From NCBI GenBank assembly GCA_008692225.1, contig VICG01000013.1, forward strand, positions 930,001 to 994,000: a DNA stretch of 64,000 nucleotides, read 5' to 3'. Positions within the stretch are counted from its first letter, which is position 1. Every line of letters starts with the position of its first letter. This DNA is from Monilinia fructicola (taxonomy: Eukaryota > Ascomycota > Leotiomycetes > Helotiales > Sclerotiniaceae). The notes under the pieces are model-generated. The model saw only the letters and a program-made list of their open reading frames with translations. It was not told the DNA's origin and searched no databases. The position numbers and the translations under genes were made by a program. Positions 36,754 through 49,261 of the stretch are shown piece after piece.

Positions 36754-36850
36754 TTGTTATTAGTTGTTATTGTTGAGGAGGCGCTCTTTATTTGTAACTA
36801 ATAATCAAACAATTGCACTCTCGTCCAAAAAATCCCAAAAATCCAAAAGA

Positions 36851-36956
36851 TGCGTTCGCCGGGAATCGAACCCGGGGCCCATCGAAGTTGGAAGAACTGG
36901 ACTTGTGAAGGAACAGTTGTTGGCAACGATGGATTTTACCACTAAACCACAAACGC
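36851..36956 (-). tRNA. tRNA-Gly(GCC) copy 2, intron-containing
   Basis: The mature part matches copy 1 at the arms compared: acceptor, D-arm start, anticodon stem and T-arm. The intron is alignable but diverged. The 5' flanks of both copies share tattagttgttattgttg, so the duplication included upstream DNA. Confidence 0.94.
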
Positions 36957-39865
36957 GGGCTATTAGTTGTTATTGTTGTAGCTTGCACGGATATCTATCA
37001 TTATATTCTGTTGTGGAATCGTGTCGTAGAGCTTGGTGTACAATTTGGCAGGTGTGGAGCGGCGAAGTGGGGCTGGATATGCAAGGGAGGTGTTGGGTGT
37101 TTTCCAATGGTGGTGGGTTGAATTTGCAACCGAGGGGGAAAGGGGTGCGTGGTTTATTGTGATTGCTGCATTGTAAATTGATATGGTTGGTTGGTTTGAT
37201 AAGGTGATTCTTTGTTTGTTATTATGGTTTGGATTGGATTTGCTGGTTTGTTTTGATTGGGTGAGGACTGAGGGAAGTGTTATGATGAGGGTCATACATG
37301 CATTTGAGAAATATGATAGAGTTGTTGTTTTTGTGATTGGCGTGGCTGGGCAGGAATGTGATCAAATATTAGTGAATCTTCTGAGGGATGAACTTGAGAA
37401 ATATGCTCACCGGGAGAAGTTGTTATAATCTGATAAATTTCAAGCTTTTCGAGTGCTCACAAGTATCTCACGCAGGGCACGATTTTTCCTTCATACCAAG
37501 AGGACCTCATAATAACAGCCCGATTCTTATTTTCATATACTTCTTCTTGGTCGCAACCATTCATGTATCCTCAGACTGTGGTAATAGATGTCAATATATA
37601 TTCAGTAATACCCAGGAGAATACTTTTCGAGAGGTCAAAGTAAATTCGCCTTTCCTCGACCTGAGCATCATTTCTACCTACAATGTCTAGTCCCAAGCTT
37701 CATGACCCTCTCTCTTAATATAGATTATATATTCGGATACCATGCCAAAAGAAATAGCTAGATAAGACGAAAGCAGTGGTTGACTTAACTTGTTCATTTT
37801 ATAATTATGGCCTTGAAGCGTCAGAATAAGCGAAGATATTGATTTCTTGATGGTGCTGATTATTTAAACGATCCAGATGAAAGAATATGGACAGGAGAGT
37901 CATTACTCCCGAACCGTTTCATTCCTTGATCCATAGATTAATTAACCTGAGGTTTTAACCCGAGGTTTATGTGTGATGATCCAAAATGAACTGCTTGAAC
38001 CAGAGAGAAGTGCCAACTCTCATTCTTTTCCTCAGATTCCAATCACTGTAAAACCAATGCTCTATAGCTTTCGCTCTCATCTCTACTCCGCCCGTGGCTT
38101 GAACAGATTGATAGAAAATGTAGAGCCATGTATGTTGCATTCTTGTATAGTCCTTTGAAACTGCCAAATAAATATCCACCATGAACGTTGCGAATTTCAA
38201 GTTGTGGGAATACCTAGTAATTTCCTCCTGTGAGTCAGGGTGGCAGAAAAAAGTTTGTGTTATCGAAACTTTTCCAAGGCCAAGTCGATTGATTATCTTA
38301 GGTATGACAGATTTGTTTTGCCGGGCAATCATCAGTACATTACATCACCCACGCTGCAGACTGATGAATTAGAGCTTTAAGGTGTTCGATGGCTTTGAAG
38401 TGACAAGCAAAGTCACCTAGACTGTAGCTGGCATAGTTGTTTCATACCCGACCCCTCACCTGGTTTCCTCTTCGGTATAAAAATCGAGTCTAAAGAAGTC
38501 CACAACCATAAAGGTGTATTGTACAGTGTGATTCGAAGCAATCCACGTCGATTCTTCTTTGCAACCCCATCCACCATCTCAAATCACAAGGCAAGCCTTC
38601 CTTCTAGAAACCAGAAAGATGATGCAGTTCTATTGTTATTCGCTAATCTGTTGCGATGCCTGCGGTCGCTAGAAGCTTATCCAATGTTTTGCTGGTATTA
38701 AGTTTGGGTTATTCTTCGATGATATCGAACTATGCCAACCATATTCACGTTATTTCTTGGTGCTAGAGCTATGATACTTCGATGGAATGTTAGAACCAGA
38801 AATTTTATCGTATGTGAACTCACAAGAAGCAATACTCTTACACTCCTAGCTTATCCCTCTTGGAGCAAAATTTACAATCGGGAGTGCTAGGAAACGCCCC
38901 CGACTTGCATATTGCTTCGAAATCCGATAAATGATGTTCGTGTAGGTGCATTTCTTGGTCTATTGCAAGACCAAACAGGATTTCTTCTTTACCCAGGCCG
39001 AGTTAAGCACAGATGTAATAATGGCGTATGTCTTGCAAGTAGATGGAAGACTTCCTCTGCTTTAGCAAACCTTTTGACAGATTATCTCATTTGGAGCCTC
39101 CGGTAAGAACCGTCCTAAGTATTCAAACCACAATTGAAAAGCGTAAAGGCACTTTAATTATAATCAATTGCAGCTATGTTCAGCAAGCTCAAGGATTAAG
39201 TTCCTGCAGTGCTGAAAGCTTCAATATTCCAAGTGATTTCACTATCCTGGACAACACAAAGAAAATTGATTCATATTTAGCATATTTCAACATAGGTAGT
39301 ATCTATAGGACTTCGGAAAGCTTTTAGTGAAGGGGTGATAACAAACTTCCAGATGCCCTGTCAGATAGAGTAGCTTTTGCAGTGGCGATAGATATATAAT
39401 CTGGATCTCCCCTACAGTGACTGAGCGTTGGATACTTTGTCTATTCCATTTGCTATGAACCGAATAAAACTCTTCATCAGATTCAACTTAGGATTCAACT
39501 TAGCTGATATCATCAAGCGCGTTGGAAGTAACGGATGTATCGGATTCACAACAAGAAGAATGCCTCGTGAGTGGTAAGAACTAGATAGTGAAGGCCATTA
39601 AGGCCGATAACGGCTTTGCACTGATTGAGCCATGATTCAATAAGTCGAGTCATATCCTTCGTCTCAATTCATGGAGGTATATGTGGATAAGATATGTAGT
39701 ACAGCCGTGAACAAGCATAACCTTGAGACTTCAGTTACTTCGATGCCATGAAGTTGTACTGCTGCAATCTTGCTCAATATATATTACCAGGTAGGTATGA
39801 AGCTTAACAATCATATTGGGCATCAGATTGGCAATGATGTGCTGGCCGGTACGTGGTCGCCGCTT

Positions 39866-40006
39866 CTAAGAGAGCTGAACACAGTTCGCACCCCCCTTGC
39901 CACGTCGTAATCTCGCCCGCGCGTTGCAATACGAGCACGCTGGAATCTTAGCTCGACCAGGTTCAGAGGGAAATACCTCCGAACACCCCTTGCAGTAGCG
40001 CAGCAT
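39866..40006 (-). CDS. Possible 46-aa protein with two CxxC motifs
   Basis: ATG at 40006 to TAG at 39866. The residues include YCKGCSEVF and, fifteen residues on, ACSYCNARARLRRGKGG: two CxxC pairs followed by a basic stretch, like a small zinc ribbon. The local base composition is clearly more G/C-rich than the surrounding several kb. It could be a terminal exon or a fragment of a larger gene. Function unknown. Confidence 0.35.
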   Translation of the reverse strand: MLRYCKGCSEVFPSEPGRAKIPACSYCNARARLRRGKGGANCVQLS

Positions 40007-42298
40007 TCAAGCTTTAATCCGCCGCAGTGTCTCTCCACAGCAGAGCGATTTTCATTAGCGCCTTATCATCCACGTTTACCCATGACACCTTTGTAGTCTG
40101 GCCATTTTTTGAATTCGCTCATCGTCTTTCTCATTCTGTATCATATACAGTTTGGATCGAAATCTATGTTTCGCCGTCCAGAAATCAAATAGTCCAAATT
40201 GTAGTCCCGATTTGGAGACCTTCAGTAGTCGTTCAAACATTTGTATAGCCCTTTGAGTAGATCCTTATGCGGAATAGGGACAATTTTCGAATTGAATTCG
40301 ATGTTGTCCATGAACTTCGATGAACTCAACAATTAAGAATTCTCCTCCTGTGTTGTTGGACAGTGCAATAGCTCGTGATGTGTGTGAGACCAAAATACAT
40401 TGACGAGTTAATGTTTGCCTGCCCGATAACTATCGGAGACAAGCAGAAGATACATACACTTTGGCATGTATAATGTGGTCTGTTGTGGTTCCATAATTTT
40501 GAGTTGTTTGGAATGGTACAATGAAGTTGAATGAACAAATTCAAACATTAGTCTGATTGAAAAGTAGTAAATTCTAGTTAGTCACGTGCAAGAAATTAGA
40601 TAGATTATTGACCAAGAAGAGGTTTCATCTCTTCCACTCTTCGCATTCCTAACGTATCCAGAGTAGAAGGATAGAACTACTCGCGATCGGAGCTTCGTTA
40701 TCCTGTATCTACAGTATCACAGCATCACAGCATCATCTTCCACTTCAAAATAACACAAACACGACACGAGGAATCATCTGAACTTTGTCATCACTAGTAG
40801 GACTCACTACCGATCTGAACAACCGCTTATTTGTGGCGGCCTGTGACCAAAAATTCTAGACCTGCATTTGTGTTCATGATACTCAACCGTTCCCACTCTT
40901 TTCGTATTCCAACAAAAAATGGCAAGTTCTCTATACTGTATCATGAATAAATATACTGGACAATTCTTATGGTCAATACGAATAGCTCTTCTTATTTCAT
41001 GATACGATGGAATCGGGCAATGGATAGCCTATCGGATCATATTCGGTCTTTATCTCGAAGTAAAAGTAAAGTCCGTTCAAGGACAGTGAATAGATACAGG
41101 AAATACCTAGGTAGCTATAGACCTCGAGAGTTTCGAGGCTGAAAGGGATTGTACAATGTACATGCGTTAATTGAGATCAAAGTTTCCCTTTCACTCGTTA
41201 GCCCTACTAGATCGAAATATACTACAGTATCGATATACGAAACTACCTAGGTATTAACAAAGACGGCCCAGTGGTCAATCGTGGCCGAGGTTGATGATGT
41301 GTACATTGCAGTACTGCACATTGTACATTTACAGTGTCGTCACACTGCTGTGCGATTGGTTGTACCTGCATCACCTGCATTTGATGAATTATTCCGAGAG
41401 TGTCTGTAGACTCCGTACTGACGGCATGATGACATTGTACTTAAACGAGCGAATTGTATTAGGTAAGATATTACCCTTTTCCTTCAGATCAGATCATATG
41501 ATTTACCGATGTAGACTCCCTCGTAGCTCCAGCACCGAGCACCTACTGGTCCTACTCAGATATCATCAACAACTAACTCAATGCGGCGGTTATCGCCATT
41601 GGGACCCTGGTGTGCCTGGAACCCTGCATCTCCCATGTTGGATTTAAAGTTTCCGCAGCTTACGTCGCTGGCCAACTAAGGTTGGATATTGGAATCCCCC
41701 AGTCTCACCCCGCATATCTACTTGCCAAGACCAGACTACACACCACCGATTGGTGCGCGTAGAAAACTTTCATTTGGGTAGTTAGGGGGGAGGGGGTTGG
41801 GGGGGTGGTAGTGGGCGGTAGTGGGCGGTAGGGGGAGGAAATTCGAAATCCCATACTGCCGATTGTCTAAACCTATCAGATCCCTTGATCCTACTCCGTA
41901 TATTCAACTTACTAAAAATACACCCGTTCTCTAAGCCAAGAGTGGCAGGCGTCGAGGAAGTGACGGGAATTTCCTCCAATAATTATGAACAGACTAAACA
42001 TCCTTCGGGATTGCGACCTGCCAATGTGCGGGGTGCATTCGGGATGGCCCGTGTTCTCCGTCTCAAATTCTCAATGGTACCCTTGTTCCCGGGGATGGTG
42101 GAAAAAGGACCTCGTGACGCACATGATACTGCCGCTCACGAGTATCAGAGGTGGAATAACACGATCCATCTAGCTTTTAATCTTCGGATATTCTGAGTGA
42201 GCATACTAGTGCATCTAACAGTATGTCTACCAAGATGTGGATATACTATGCGTGCCAATCAGCGACACACAGGCCACTCTTCAGATATCGGATGCAGA

Positions 42299-42308
42299 TT
42301 ATATAAAT
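42299..42308 (+). promoter_or_regulatory. TATA-like box of the GH54 gene
   Basis: TTATATAAAT lies 127-136 bp upstream of the ATG at 42435, a normal distance for a highly inducible secreted-enzyme gene. A CCAAT sequence occurs about 45 bp further upstream. Confidence 0.55.
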
Positions 42309-42434
42309 ACTGGCCAAACACCCAGTTGAAGCTCGACGTCGATGGCCGTTCAAGCTTCTCGTTGACAATATCAAAACCTACACAGACTTGCCCATCCCAT
42401 ACTTCCCGTCCTTCCCGCACCAAAAGTAATCGAT

Positions 42435-44253
42435 ATGTTCTCAAGGCCAAGACTTGAACGCGCCAGAGCTATTGCTCTGGGCCTTGTTGCTACGGGCTCT
42501 CTTGTTGCTGCTGGGCCCTGCGATCTGTACGCTTCAGGCGGAACGGCATGCAGTAAGTTGGATCTTTTTGCCAAATCCTCACGCTATAATGTCTATTTGT
42601 TATTCGATTCCAGAAATCACTTCCATTATTCATCTTATAGACCCTCTCCTCAAAGCTCCAATGTCTCAATTTCCATGGACGAGTTCTTTGATATTCATAT
42701 GCTGACTGTCTAATTTTTTAGTCGCCGCACACAGCACAACACGCGCTTTATACAGCGCCTTCAGCGGCTCGCTCTACCAGGTATGTAGTTCCAACACATA
42801 TCTTTGTTATTTCGCCCATTCCTTCTAATGTTAAAGTCTAACTCCTGATTTGTTTTTGAAAACCTTTCCTTCATTGACAATCACTAACTATCCAATCTCT
42901 TATTAGGTGAAACGTGGCTCTGATGGCACCACTACTAATATTGCACCGCTATCTGCTGGGGGAGTCGCTAATGCTGCTGCTCAAGACACCTTCTGCGCCA
43001 ATACAACTTGTCTTATCACAATCATCTATGATCAATCTGGTCGTGGAAACCACCTTACCCAGGCTCCTCCTGGAGGCTTCAATGGCCCAGATGTTAATGG
43101 CTACGATAACCTAGCCAGTGCGATTGGTGCACCAGTCACTTTGAACGGCCAGAAGGCGTATGGAGTCTTCATCTCACCCGGTACTGGGTACCGCAATAAC
43201 GCTGTTAGCGGAATAGCTACAGGTGACGAACCGGAAGGCATGTACGCTGTCATCGATGGAACCCACTACAACGGTGGCTGTTGCTTTGATTACGGCAATG
43301 CTGAGACTAGTAACAAGGATACGGGCAATGGTCACATGGAGGCTATTTACTTTGGAGACAATACCGCTTGGGGGAAAGGAGCTGGCAGCGGTCCTTGGTT
43401 AATGGCTGATCTTGAGAACAATCTGTTTTCTGGAGTAAATGTAGGGGCCAACAGTGGCAACCCATCGATTACTGACAGATTCTTCACCGCAATCGTCAAA
43501 GGAGGGGCAAACAAATGGGCTCTTCGCGGCGCTAATGCTGTTTCTGGTGCGCTGTCGACGTACTATAGTGGCGTGCGCCCAAATGCATCTGGCTACAACC
43601 CTATGAGCAAGGAGGGTTCTATCATTCTCGGAATTGGTGGTGATAACAGTGTCAGCGCCCAAGGAACTTTCTATGAGGGTGTAGTGACCACTGGCTATCC
43701 GTCTGATGCCACCGAAAACTCGGTACAGGCTAACATCGTCGCTGCCAAATACGCCACAACATCATTGACTAGTGGTCCTGCGCTCACCGTTGGATCCTCA
43801 ATCTCGTTACGAGTCACCACAGCCGGATACAATACACGCTACATTGCACATACCGACACCAGCGTGAACACTCAAGTCGTCACATCATCCAGCGCCACAG
43901 CCCTCAAACAACAAGCTAGCTGGCATGTTCGCACCGGTCTTGGAAACAGCGCTTGCTTCTCGTTCGAGTCCGTAGACACCCCCGGAAGCTACATTCGCCA
44001 CTACAACTTCGGACTCTTGCTCAACGCCAACGATGGAACCAAAGCCTTCCACGAAGATGCCACCTTCTGCCCACAGGCCGGCCTTAATGGCCAAGGCAAC
44101 TCAATCCGAGCCTGGAGCTACCCTACCCGCTACTTCCGACACTACACTAACCTGCTCTACGCTGCAAGCAACGGGGGTGTTAACGCTTTTGACTCTGCCA
44201 CTTCATTCAACGATGATGTAAGCTTTGTGATTAGCACAGGCTTTGCTTCTTGA
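42435..44253 (+). CDS. abfB: Secreted alpha-L-arabinofuranosidase B, GH54 with C-terminal CBM42
   Basis: Releases arabinose side chains from arabinan and arabinoxylan in plant cell walls. The ATG at 42435 begins a signal peptide (basic start, then AIALGLVATGSLVAAG), and the mature protein starts near GPCDLYASGGTAC. Three exons: 42435-42552, 42722-42780 and 42907-44253, with introns of 169 and 126 nt. They sum to 1524 nt, or 507 residues, near the usual 500. GH54 landmarks: IIYDQSGRGNHLTQAPPGG, GMYAVIDGTHYNGGCCFDYGNAE, GHMEAIYFGD and IILGIGGDNS. The Glu of HMEAIYFGD and the Asp of GIGGDNS match the nucleophile and acid/base of characterised AbfB. The CBM42 beta-trefoil follows from SISLRVTTAGYNTRYIAH, with repeats SYIRHYNFGLLL and RYFRHYTNLLYA. 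The frame is clean throughout. Confidence 0.96.
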
Positions 44254-45596
44254 GTACCTTACCCAGTACCCGTAAAAGTACCGGTGCATCACAACTTAAT
44301 TCCCTTCTTTTACCGTTATCACAGCGCTGGGATAGGACAGGACGTTCAAAAAAGTACAGTACAATCAGTATAGTCAATGAAAGTAAGTATTATTCTAGTA
44401 ATTGATATAGAGTCCCATATGTCATACCTCGATATGTGAAACAGTAGTGATACCACAAACCTTTATAGTAAGTCGTTCATCTCCGCGAGACTTCGAGCGC
44501 TACTTTCGAGCTCCAAAATATCTACAGTACAACATCGGTAGACACCGATCCTCAGAAAAATCTATCCCGAGATGAACTTCCTCTTAGGTATCCTTCTCAG
44601 GGATCTGATCGCCACCTAAATGGCGTTCTACTCGTCGACCGCAGCGAAATACCGACTTACGATGTACCGCATGTAACAGAACCTCAGGTCTCTATTAGAG
44701 GGTATAGACGGCCCGTGTCGTGCCTCACTTTTTGCCGATGAGGTGGGCCTCGGAAAACTTAGCCGAAGATTAGTGAGAACGATGCATGGTGCCACAACGA
44801 GAGTGTACTATACCACTGTCACCAGTATCGTATTTCTGGACTCGGATACGAAGCAGTATGATTATACCAGGCATTGCACAGCGTCTTTTCTGCACAGACT
44901 GCGACAAGAAGGATCATGACGCAATAACTAATGGTTTAAGGGACTATCTCGAGGTCGTTAGCGAGATCATCTGGGATTGTCGCATCTTTTGATTATGTCT
45001 GGGAAACTGGAGGCAAGACAATCTAATGAATCTGGCCCCTCAGCATACACATGTAACGATCTAGGGGGGGGGGGGGGGGGTTCTGTGCGGCTATAGTATC
45101 GCAGTAGTTTTCCGGCAGGCCAGAGCTTCAACTTAGCGAAAATATGTATTTCCAGTGAACTGGCGAGGCTTGCGTTGACGGGCTTCTGAACGTACAAGGT
45201 ATTCCTGAACTTATGGAAAGGGAAACGATGCTGGAAATTCAACAATTCCCCGGACTTCCTACCCCGATGAGAGAGCCGAAGAAATGCTGAGCGTGCTGGC
45301 AGTACGGAAATCGCACCTAGGCGAGATGTCCAAATGTACCACCCAGTTGAAAAGCCGCGTTTGATTTCAATGGGCTGAATGTAGAAAAAAACAAAATTGC
45401 ATAAAAAGTATGTGTATCTCGCTTGAATCCCCCCATCGAAAAGTACATACCCAGGGTATACCATAACCACACCCCAATAGAATGGTCCTAACGTATTCAT
45501 TCCAACACCCCAAAACAACTAAACCAATCTTCAGACGTACAAGTACAAGAGCGATCGAATGATTTGATTTCCCAAAATTGTCGCCCAATAAATAGT
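44254..45596. other. Spacer downstream of abfB with a G17 run
   Basis: No intact gene. It contains a run of 17 G (45064-45080) and a short SNF2-like remnant (see 44698-44757). The minus-strand frame at 44967-45518 shows no motif. Confidence 0.45.
44698..44757 (+). pseudogene. Possible SNF2-type helicase motif I remnant
   Basis: Twenty codons read EGIDGPCRAS then LFADEVGLGK. This resembles the ATP-binding motif (LADEVGLGKT) of SNF2/RapA-like ATPases, but the residue after Lys is Leu and no other helicase motif follows. It may be a fragment of a decayed gene or chance. Confidence 0.25.
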
Positions 45597-46355
45597 CTAC
45601 TCCTTCAAAACGGGGCTCTCACTCATACCCCTCCTAAATTCAAACATGCCCATTTCTCCCCTCTCCTCCCTCAGCGCTGCGGTCGTTCTTTTCCTCTTCC
45701 ATACCACCAATACTGTTTCCAGTAGCGCAATAACGGCGTATACACCCGCCATAACAGCTACATCAATAACCTGGTCGCCGATTGGATATTTACTCCCCTT
45801 TCTCCCGTTAATTCCAAACTGCTGCTTCAACCCAATAACCTGCACGACGCTCATGATAATTCCACCTATCCAAACCAACATGGTTATCCCTCGCCACCAC
45901 TTTATACGTCCTTGTATTCCGTCACTCCAGAACAAGACAGCCGAAAGAAGAAGACCGACGTATGCAAATGGCAGTAAACCAATACCGTAATGGATGAGAG
46001 ATAATCGCACAATCTCGAGAGTGAGCATGAGAATGTTGCAGATTATAAGAATGTAGTAAGTGAAGAGGATGGCAAGGTAAAGACGAGAGGAGCGAGTGTT
46101 GGAGCGGAGGTGTGCGGTGGAGGGGTTGTAGTTTGTTTTACGGTGGTGTAGCCCTAGAGCGAAGAGAATGGGTACAAAGGCAAGAGCGAGCCAGGTCGGG
46201 AGGGGGATGAGAATAACGTCTGTGAAACATGTTGTGGGGAGGGTGGAGGAGTTGAGGTGGGATGATGAGTCCTGGAGAAGATGTCAGCGGGGTGGGTGGA
46301 GTTTGATACATGTATGGAGACTCACGAAGCCTTCGGGTCGGTTTGTGCAGAGCAT
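45597..46355 (-). CDS. Fungal five-TM membrane protein of unknown function
   Basis: The ATG at 46355 encodes MLCTNRPEGF in a 30-nt exon (46326-46355). A 54-nt intron (gtgagt...tccag) leads to exon 2 (46271-45597), 234 residues in all. After a Ser/Thr-rich extracellular-looking stretch (DSSSHLNSSTLPTTCFTD) come five hydrophobic segments: ILIPLPTWLALAFVPILFAL, LYLAILFTYYILIICNILML, LLPFAYVGLLLSAVLF, ITMLVWIGGIIMSVVQVIGL and VAVMAGVYAVIALLETVLVV. A charged cytosolic tail (KRKRTTAALREERGEMG) closes it. I do not recognise the family. The frame is clean. It is not obviously linked to neighbouring genes. Confidence 0.8.
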
Positions 46356-49261
46356 TGTGAAAGGGTTTGCTTTTTGGGGATGATGATGATAGGCAATGCG
46401 CAATGGATTCTCAGGTCTGGTTCAACCTTGTAGACTTATTGCTTTCAAGGAGATCTTAGCTCGCACAATACTTCGTCTGAAATCTCAAGATACTTGTGTA
46501 TCTTGCAACAAGATTTTGCAACTGTTTGTCCAATATCCAAAACGATCGATCCACCCCGAGCAAGGATCCTTTCATTCGTCTAAGATTTTGATCGTCGTGT
46601 TCGTCTTATATCCTACCCGTCGTGTTTCACAGTCTCTTGTTCGAGCTACACACGATTTTTTCGCGGAAATCAAAAGAACCTTGTGATGATATCACACAGC
46701 CACAAGGAAATTGAGAAGAGAGAAACAGAAATGAGGATATAACCAACATAGGAGAACAAGTATCAAAGAAAAGCAACCTACGCATGCCACTAGAGGTGTT
46801 CCGGATGTTTCTTTTCCGGAAGATAAGCGGTCAGTGAGTTTTAGTTAACGTCAGTAACTAGGAAGAATTGGATTAAGCCCATATAGTACTATGGGATCTT
46901 AGGGGTCCGGGGACGCGAATCCTAGTCATCCATCAATTGATTTATGTGTGTTGTTGATAGCTCCCTTCCATTTGGAATTCTCTTTAGAATTTTCATGTGT
47001 AAAAGATGCCAACTTGGCGGTTTGTTCTTCAAGAGGAGACAGGAGACAGGAGCGAGGGAGGAGATAGATATCGTATATGATAGAAATATTCCATGGTTTG
47101 GATGATCAAAAGAAACGCGCGAGGTTACCTATCCATTCAGGTATCTTGCTGGCATTTTGATCGACACTTGTAATTTATATTGGAAGTAGTTCCAAGGGAA
47201 GAGCAATGGCATGACAGGATCTGGTCAGCGCGTATCTATGTAAAGCAGCGGCAAAATTTTGCCCTTGGAAAAGCTTCATACAAAAGCGGCGTATACTGTT
47301 CCGTAGTTTACCCGGACGCAGTAGACGACAAATCATGATCAGACAAGATTCTGGAATCTAAATACTGACTACTCTACTTGTAGACAAGACGACTTCTTGA
47401 ATCATTAGGCACAAAGCTGACATGTTAGCACCATATCAAACTTCACCAAAGGTTTCCGTCCATATTCCATTACGGTAAAACTTCTAAGTCGTGCTCAAGT
47501 TACTGTACTAGGTGTTCGCAGCTTTTTTACTTCGACCCCTTCATTTACCGAAGAGGGGCGGGTATATCTCCTTGGGCTAACCTCGATGGCTCTCGATAGG
47601 TCTAACGATTTTACAAGTAGCGTCAATATTCTTTGTATATATTTCTGGTATATTTTTGATAAATTCTCTTTGGAGGGTGATTTGGATTTGGCTTGCATCC
47701 ACTGCTTTGATAATGTCGATTTGAGACGTTCTGCTTCCTTGACGAGACTACAGACGTTGCTCAAAACTGAGGGTATTCCAGATGTTAAATCCTTAGCGAG
47801 GATTAAAATCGGCTCGTTCTAAGTAACTCAGAAATCGGAAAGCATCGATGGATTTATCGTTTGATATTGAGTCACCATTTCAATAAATGAAGTGTAGCGA
47901 AACCCTTGTTACCCTCACACTTTTACATATTCAATTGGGTGGGTGTTGACTGGAATTACTCTTTTAACGAAGGGAATCAGGGTATTGTGTGTCTAAGAGA
48001 AGAGAGCTCAACATGCATAAAAATAACTAGACTGTATTTCTACATCGCTTCATCATCCCCTGTCCTTCATCATCACCATGCTCTTCTCGCCTTCCTGATT
48101 AAACTCTCCTGGACGTTCTACAGTTCTTCAAAATTCCTGATAGGGCATAAAACCTAATCTATCTTTCACAATAATAGTGTAAATGGTAGGCTACTTCAAG
48201 GACCTGATTCCTTGAATAAGCCACACGAAATGTACGAGTTGAGAACTTCCAAAATCTAGGCAGGCAACCACGGAAACTCACAAGTAGAAGTAAGCCAAAA
48301 GTTGTCCCTGAAGCATTATAGCTCGAAAACGAGAACTGGATGTCGAATACAGAAAGATTTATTACACGCACCAGGAGATAGAATCAAATCGTGCCAGCAC
48401 TAATTATGGCACCAAAGTATAAGCGACTTTGAAATTAAGGAACCTGTCCGTTACAGTAGGAAATCCATGGATAGAGATATGCGAAGCTATTTGGGTGAAC
48501 AGACTAGCTTGGAGAAAAGTTCTGGTCGCAGTAAATAACGATTATCTAAATACATTGCAGATGTAAGAGAGGCGTAAGTTTATGATTGGAGGAGTGTAAG
48601 TTATCATTATGGTGGCTGATCTTAGGTAACTTCCACCACGAAAGTAGGTATAATATATACTATTACGTATGGCCCTGCGTATTGATAATGATCTGTATTA
48701 CTAGAAATATGTAAAGCTGATAGAATTTGATGAATTCTCATAGATGCAGTTTTATTATTATTCATTTACAAAGGAACTCGATGAATCTTTATTGAAATTC
48801 TTATGAATCCCGAGGTCGCTTCAACATTGCTTATTTTGGAAGAAATTCGTCAATTTTCTATCATTTCGTATATCTCTAGTGGTATACAATGATAAATATA
48901 ATATTGAATATTTCCAGTGACAGAATGTTCAAAACTACGTATTCCATTAAGTGATATGGAATGGATACACGTCACTAGAGTGGGCATTTGCAAAGTACGC
49001 TGTATACTACTCCTATCACTGAAGCTAGTAACAAGAATATTCATCAACACTAATTATTGCTTGTCAAATTTTCAGAATCTATTCGTCGAAGTCAAAAGTG
49101 GAGATCGAATTTGTTTATCATATGTCAAGAAGTCAAAGTATCTTTCCGCTCATTGGAAGGATCAGGAGTCAATCAATCATTCAATCATACGGGGATGTTG
49201 AATCCAACAAGAAATTTCGGACGCTACTTCAACTCTCCCAAGCCTCCTCAACCCCCGTAGG
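46356..49261. other. Gene-poor interval
   Basis: No supported gene. The minus-strand frame at 47495-47764 (89 codons) is Lys/Leu/Ser-rich and looks helical (CSLVKEAERLKSTLSKQW), so it may be an exon or relic. Everything else is short frames without motifs. Confidence 0.45.

Larger units (their letters stand above)
36957..42434. other. Gene-poor 5.5-kb interval
   Basis: Many short open frames, none longer than about 120 codons and none with a family signature that I recognise. It contains two TACCTAGGTA palindromes (41104, 41244), a TACTCCGTA (41892), a G-rich stretch at about 41776-41835 and the small Cys-containing frame at 39866-40006. It may hold decayed DNA or lineage-specific small genes. 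Confidence 0.45.

Noticed and set aside
44967..45518. 183-codon minus-strand frame
   Set aside because: Spans the poly-G run and shows no family signature or coding-like pattern.
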